8,833 nucleotides of DNA, taken from assembly GCA_003532555.1 (NCBI GenBank), contig DOEU01000083.1, positions 1-8,833 of the forward strand, in the 5' to 3' direction. Positions 6,347 to 8,833 of this stretch are shown here, piece after piece (the stretch's first letter is position 1; every line of letters begins with the position of its first letter). The translations under genes were made by a program, and so were the position numbers. Below the pieces are notes generated by a model, which searched no databases, had not been told where the DNA came from, and was given only the letters and a program-made list of their open reading frames with translations. This DNA is from Verrucomicrobiota bacterium (GTDB lineage Bacteria; Verrucomicrobiota; Kiritimatiellia; Kiritimatiellales; Pontiellaceae).

Positions 6347-6402
6347 TTGAAAAAAATTCTTAGAAATTACTCATATTTTTAACCAAAAATACTTGGTATG
6401 TT
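6347..6402 (+). promoter_or_regulatory. candidate promoter region for mcsA-mcsB-clpC
   Basis: Two candidates can be seen. The first is TTGAAA (6347-6352) with CATATT (6372-6377), spacing 19; the same stretch also loosely resembles a heat-shock sigma promoter (CTTTGAAA, then CTCATAT at 6370-6376). The second is an extended -10, TGGTATGTT (6394-6402), which would start the transcript at about 6409, directly at the base of the leader hairpin. Neither has an ideal -35/-10 pair, and the choice cannot be made by eye. Confidence 0.35.
6382..6397. repeat. ACCAA-N6-TTGGT dyad upstream of mcsA
   Basis: ACCAA (6382-6386) and TTGGT (6393-6397) are perfect inverted arms with a 6-base spacer, a usual operator size. 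The right arm overlaps the extended -10 candidate at 6394-6402, so a bound repressor would block it. Function is inferred from position only. Confidence 0.35.
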
Positions 6403-6410
6403 TTGTGCAA

Positions 6411-6438
6411 CCTTAAACGATGAAAATGTCGTTTAGGA
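6411..6438 (+). promoter_or_regulatory. hairpin occluding the mcsA Shine-Dalgarno (candidate RNA thermometer or operator)
   Basis: TAAACGA (6414-6420) pairs perfectly with TCGTTTA (6429-6435) around an 8-base loop. CC (6411-6412) extends the stem to GG (6436-6437) with one bulged T. The mcsA Shine-Dalgarno AGGA (6435-6438), 6 bases before the ATG at 6445, has its AGG within this stem. No U-tract follows, so it is not a terminator. An SD-masking hairpin before a protein-quality-control operon fits an RNA thermometer. The same dyad could be a DNA operator near the start codon, similar in geometry to CIRCE (though not in sequence). Confidence 0.5.
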
Positions 6439-6444
6439 TAAAAA

Positions 6445-6960
6445 ATGAAATGTGAATTTTGTAATAAAAATAATGCAACGATTCATCTAACACAGGTGGT
6501 CAATGGTAGTATGAAAAAGTTGAATATTTGTCAGCCATGTGCTGAAAAAAATGGAATCGACTTAAACTCACCCATATCCATTACTGATGTTCTTATGGGT
6601 ATTGATAAAAAATGGACGCGGGGAGAACTCTCTGATTCAGTGGAAGAATATGATCTGGCCTGTAGTCGCTGCCAGATGACTCGTGCAGAATTTAAGAAGC
6701 AAGCGCGCTTGGGATGTCCGGAGTGTTATAGTGCTTTCTCGGCAGAATTAAATACTATTACTCAGGCGATGCACCACAGTCGGCAACATGTCGGTAAGAT
6801 TCCGGCTCGAGAAGGTAATGAAGTCAAATTATCGGCTCAAATAACAAGCTTGCAGCATAAAATTGATTTAGCCATTAAGAAGGAAGAATACGAAAAAGCT
6901 GCATCGCTGCGAGACGAAGTTCGCAAATTAAAATTATTGATTGAGAGCGATAATGATTAA
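6445..6960 (+). CDS. mcsA: McsA, zinc-binding activator of the protein-arginine kinase
   Basis: McsA activates McsB and helps target proteins to ClpC. The 171-residue product (B. subtilis McsA is about 185) has four CxxC pairs: C3/C6, C29/C32, C73/C76 and C91/C94, enough for two zinc sites. A QHVGKIP motif follows at 114-120. The C-terminal UVR-type helical hairpin spans about 134-165 (LQHKIDLAIKKEEYEKAASL, then RDEVRKLK). The N-terminus CEFCNKNNATIHLTQ and the CPECYSAF motif are characteristic of McsA and separate it from UvrB/UvrC, which share only the UVR motif. The ATG at 6445 has an AGGA ribosome-binding site sequestered in a hairpin. It overlaps mcsB by 8 bases. No ctsR precedes it, unlike the Bacillus operon. 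Confidence 0.92.
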   Translation: MKCEFCNKNNATIHLTQVVNGSMKKLNICQPCAEKNGIDLNSPISITDVLMGIDKKWTRGELSDSVEEYDLACSRCQMTRAEFKKQARLGCPECYSAFSAELNTITQAMHHSRQHVGKIPAREGNEVKLSAQITSLQHKIDLAIKKEEYEKAASLRDEVRKLKLLIESDND

Positions 6961-8029
6961 ATCAATTACTCTGGATAATTTAGTTCAACGTCATGGGAGT
7001 TGGCTAGAGACGGGAATTGATGAAGGTCCGGTTATCAGCAGTCGGGTCCGTTTAGCTCGTAATTTAGATGCGTATCATTTTCCTAGCTGGGCTCCGGAAA
7101 ATCAAAAACATGCAATTTGGAATCAGTCTCACGCGTTATTTTCAACTGTCGACAAGGCCTACATGTGTTGGGAAATGGGTGAGATGCCAGAAATGGATAG
7201 AGAGCTTTTATTTGAGCGCCACTTAATCAGTCAGGAATTAGCACATAAAGAGAAAGATAGTGGGGTTTTTGTTTCAACCGATGAAATGATGTCGATAATG
7301 ATTAATGAGGAAGATCATATTCGGATTCAAGCACTGAAACCGGGCTTAAATGTTAAAGAAGCGTGGGAATCTGCAAGTGCGATAGACGATGAACTAGAAC
7401 AAACCCTTACATATGCATATAATAAGCGCTTAGGTTATTTAACATCCTGTCCTTCCAACGTCGGAACAGGATTACGTGCTTCCGTTATGTTGCATCTCCC
7501 GGGTCTTATTTTATTGGAAGAGATGGATTCAGTTGTAAACGGTATATCAAAAATTGGACTAGCAGTTCGAGGAATGTGGGGAGAAGGCACGGAAGCAGTT
7601 GGTAATATGTTTCAGATTTCAAATCAAATAACATTGGGTAAAGATGAAGACCAAATTGTTAACCATTTAGAACAAATCGTACTTGAATTAGTGGATCATG
7701 AATTAAATGCAAGACAGCGACTGATGAATGAAAAACAACTCATTATCGAAGATCATATCTCACGTTCTTTCGGCTTGCTTTCGCATGCTAAATTGATGGC
7801 GAGCGGAGAAGCTCTTAATTTACTTTCAACATTAAGACTAGGGATAGATTTAAATTTAATTAGTGGAATAAATCGTCAAGAGATGGATCAACTCTTTATT
7901 TCAACACAACCTGCACATTTGCAGAAAGTTGAAGGGAATGAGCTTGATCCAAATCAGCGTGATATAGTTCGCGCTGAAATGTTGAGAAAATTTATGAAAC
8001 ATGCAAATCTGAATATTGAACAGGAGTGA
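6953..8029 (+). CDS. mcsB: McsB protein-arginine kinase
   Basis: McsB phosphorylates arginines of damaged or regulatory proteins, marking them for ClpC-ClpP. The 358-residue product has the phosphagen-kinase fold motifs: the ATP-contacting SSRVRLARN (29-37), NEEDHIRIQ (118-126), the catalytic-Cys block [10 protein letters not shown] (166-175, Cys166), RGMWGEG (206-212) and QISNQITLG (221-229). Near the C-terminus RDIVRA (336-341) fits the RDxxRA allosteric phospho-arginine pocket that distinguishes McsB from creatine/arginine kinases acting on free guanidines. The N-terminal substrate-specificity domain of small-molecule phosphagen kinases is missing, as expected. The start at 6953 (MIKSITLDN) overlaps mcsA by 8 bases (ATGATTAA); a TTG at 6941 in the same frame would add four residues. 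It ends one base before clpC. Confidence 0.94.
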   Translation: MIKSITLDNLVQRHGSWLETGIDEGPVISSRVRLARNLDAYHFPSWAPENQKHAIWNQSHALFSTVDKAYMCWEMGEMPEMDRELLFERHLISQELAHKEKDSGVFVSTDEMMSIMINEEDHIRIQALKPGLNVKEAWESASAIDDELEQTLTYAYNKRLGYLTSCPSNVGTGLRASVMLHLPGLILLEEMDSVVNGISKIGLAVRGMWGEGTEAVGNMFQISNQITLGKDEDQIVNHLEQIVLELVDHELNARQRLMNEKQLIIEDHISRSFGLLSHAKLMASGEALNLLSTLRLGIDLNLISGINRQEMDQLFISTQPAHLQKVEGNELDPNQRDIVRAEMLRKFMKHANLNIEQE

Positions 8030-8030
8030 T

Positions 8031-8833
8031 ATGGATAATTTTACACCACGGGCGCAACAGGTTTTGCAATTAGCACGTAAAGAAGCGGATAGGTTTAATC
8101 ATGGATATGTCGGCACAGAACATGTCTTGCTTGGATTAATCGCACTTGGTCATGGCGTAGCCGTAAATGCGTTACAATCCGTCGGTATTGATCTAGCTTC
8201 AGTTAGAGTTGAAGTGGAAAAAGCGGTAGGCACTGGACCCGAAACCAAAACCATCGGAAGTATTCCTTTTACACCGCGTGCAAAGAAAGTTCTTGCGCTT
8301 TCAGCTAGTGAAGCAAGAAGTCTTGGACATAGTTATGTTGGTACGGAACATATCTTACTTGGGTTATTGCGTGAGGGAGAGGGGATTGCAGCTCGTGTGC
8401 TTGAAAATCTTGGAGTTGATTTAGATGAGATTCGGTATGAAATTATGAAAACACTTGATCCTGAATATGATACTGAAGGCGATGAAGATTTTGATTCGGA
8501 ACCAGAAGAAAATATGGCAGGTGGTGGAGAGCCATTAGCTCAACCGGCAAAAGGTAAATCGAAAACACCAGCGCTTAACTCGTTTGGACGGGATTTAAAT
8601 AAAGTTGCGTCTTCCGGAAAACTAGATCCTGTTATTGGTCGTGAATCCGAGATTGAGCGCGTTATTCAAATTTTATGCCGCCGCACGAAGAACAATCCTG
8701 TTCTTTTGGGAGAGGCTGGGGTGGGAAAGACCGCGATTGCAGAAGGGCTTGCCCAGTGTATTATTGCTGGAGATGTGCCTGACTTATTAATTAATAAGAA
8801 GGTGATAACATTAGACTTGGCTTTAATGGTGGC
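8031..8833 (+). CDS. clpC: ClpC AAA+ unfoldase, 3'-truncated by window
   Basis: The first 267 codons of a ClpC/Hsp100 protein are visible; ClpC is normally 800-850 residues, so about two thirds lie beyond the window. Two Clp_N repeats are seen at about 1-70 and 79-145, each with GTEH-LLGL. Glu30 and Glu106 match the two phospho-arginine-binding Glu (E32 and E106) of B. subtilis ClpC. An acidic linker ([12 protein letters not shown] and following, 143-160) leads to the first AAA+ domain, with LDPVIGRE (198-205) and Walker A GEAGVGKT (227-234). The double Clp_N pattern with a proper linker indicates ClpC, not ClpA or ClpB, but the M-domain is not visible. CAGGAG (8021-8026) inside the mcsB end serves as ribosome-binding site, and the ATG is one base after the mcsB stop. 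It should feed phospho-arginine-marked substrates to ClpP. Confidence 0.93.
   Translation, partial: MDNFTPRAQQVLQLARKEADRFNHGYVGTEHVLLGLIALGHGVAVNALQSVGIDLASVRVEVEKAVGTGPETKTIGSIPFTPRAKKVLALSASEARSLGHSYVGTEHILLGLLREGEGIAARVLENLGVDLDEIRYEIMKTLDPEYDTEGDEDFDSEPEENMAGGGEPLAQPAKGKSKTPALNSFGRDLNKVASSGKLDPVIGRESEIERVIQILCRRTKNNPVLLGEAGVGKTAIAEGLAQCIIAGDVPDLLINKKVITLDLALMV

Noticed and set aside
6265..6444. CIRCE or CtsR boxes upstream of mcsA
   Set aside because: No TTAGCACTC/GAGTGCTAA arms and no GGTCAAA-type heptad repeat can be found by eye on either strand.
6420..6455. An 11-codon upstream ORF overlapping the mcsA start
   Set aside because: There is no Shine-Dalgarno before its ATG and the start lies within the leader hairpin, so it is most likely chance in an AT-rich leader.

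Overview
The window is 8.8 kb of fairly AT-rich bacterial chromosome filled with housekeeping genes. I see no mobile element, CRISPR array, tRNA or rRNA. The cell is probably Gram-negative, because a LolD-type ATPase and a GlmU-like/GlmM pair are present. The forms of L28 (a basic insert after the N-terminal Cys motif) and S14 (101 residues, no zinc CxxC), plus an McsA-McsB-ClpC cluster without CtsR, resemble Chlamydiae and Verrucomicrobiota. I place it tentatively in the PVC superphylum, perhaps Verrucomicrobiota; this is inferred from remembered family sequences, not from a search.

Layout: (1) 1-867 is the 3' part of hemW, whose stop codon overlaps a good extended -10 promoter for rpmB (L28, 975-1205). 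(2) A bidirectional terminator at 1220-1254 separates rpmB from the convergent rpsN (S14, 1278-1583, minus strand). (3) An AT-rich divergent intergenic region (1584-1767) precedes a plus-strand operon: a small TPR protein, a GlmU-like left-handed beta-helix protein, glmM, a LolD-like ABC ATPase and a branched-chain aminotransferase. Junctions here are tight: an 8-bp overlap, a 4-bp ATGA overlap, and a zero-gap junction with a perfect Shine-Dalgarno. (4) A 180-bp intergenic region (6265-6444) carries three separate dyad symmetries; the last one buries the mcsA Shine-Dalgarno in a hairpin. (5) mcsA, mcsB and clpC (cut by the window end) follow with an 8-bp overlap and a 1-bp gap.

Functionally, the beta-helix protein and GlmM point to amino-sugar nucleotide supply for peptidoglycan and lipid A. 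McsA, McsB and ClpC form the phospho-arginine tagging and unfolding arm of protein quality control. All diagnostic residues that can be checked by eye are present: the McsB catalytic Cys and RDxxRA pocket, and the two ClpC N-domain Glu that bind phospho-arginine.

Nothing in the window is a clearly new system. The observations most worth checking are the SD-occluding hairpin and neighbouring dyads upstream of mcsA, the uncharacterised GlmU-like protein coupled to glmM, and the CtsR-less McsAB-ClpC operon.
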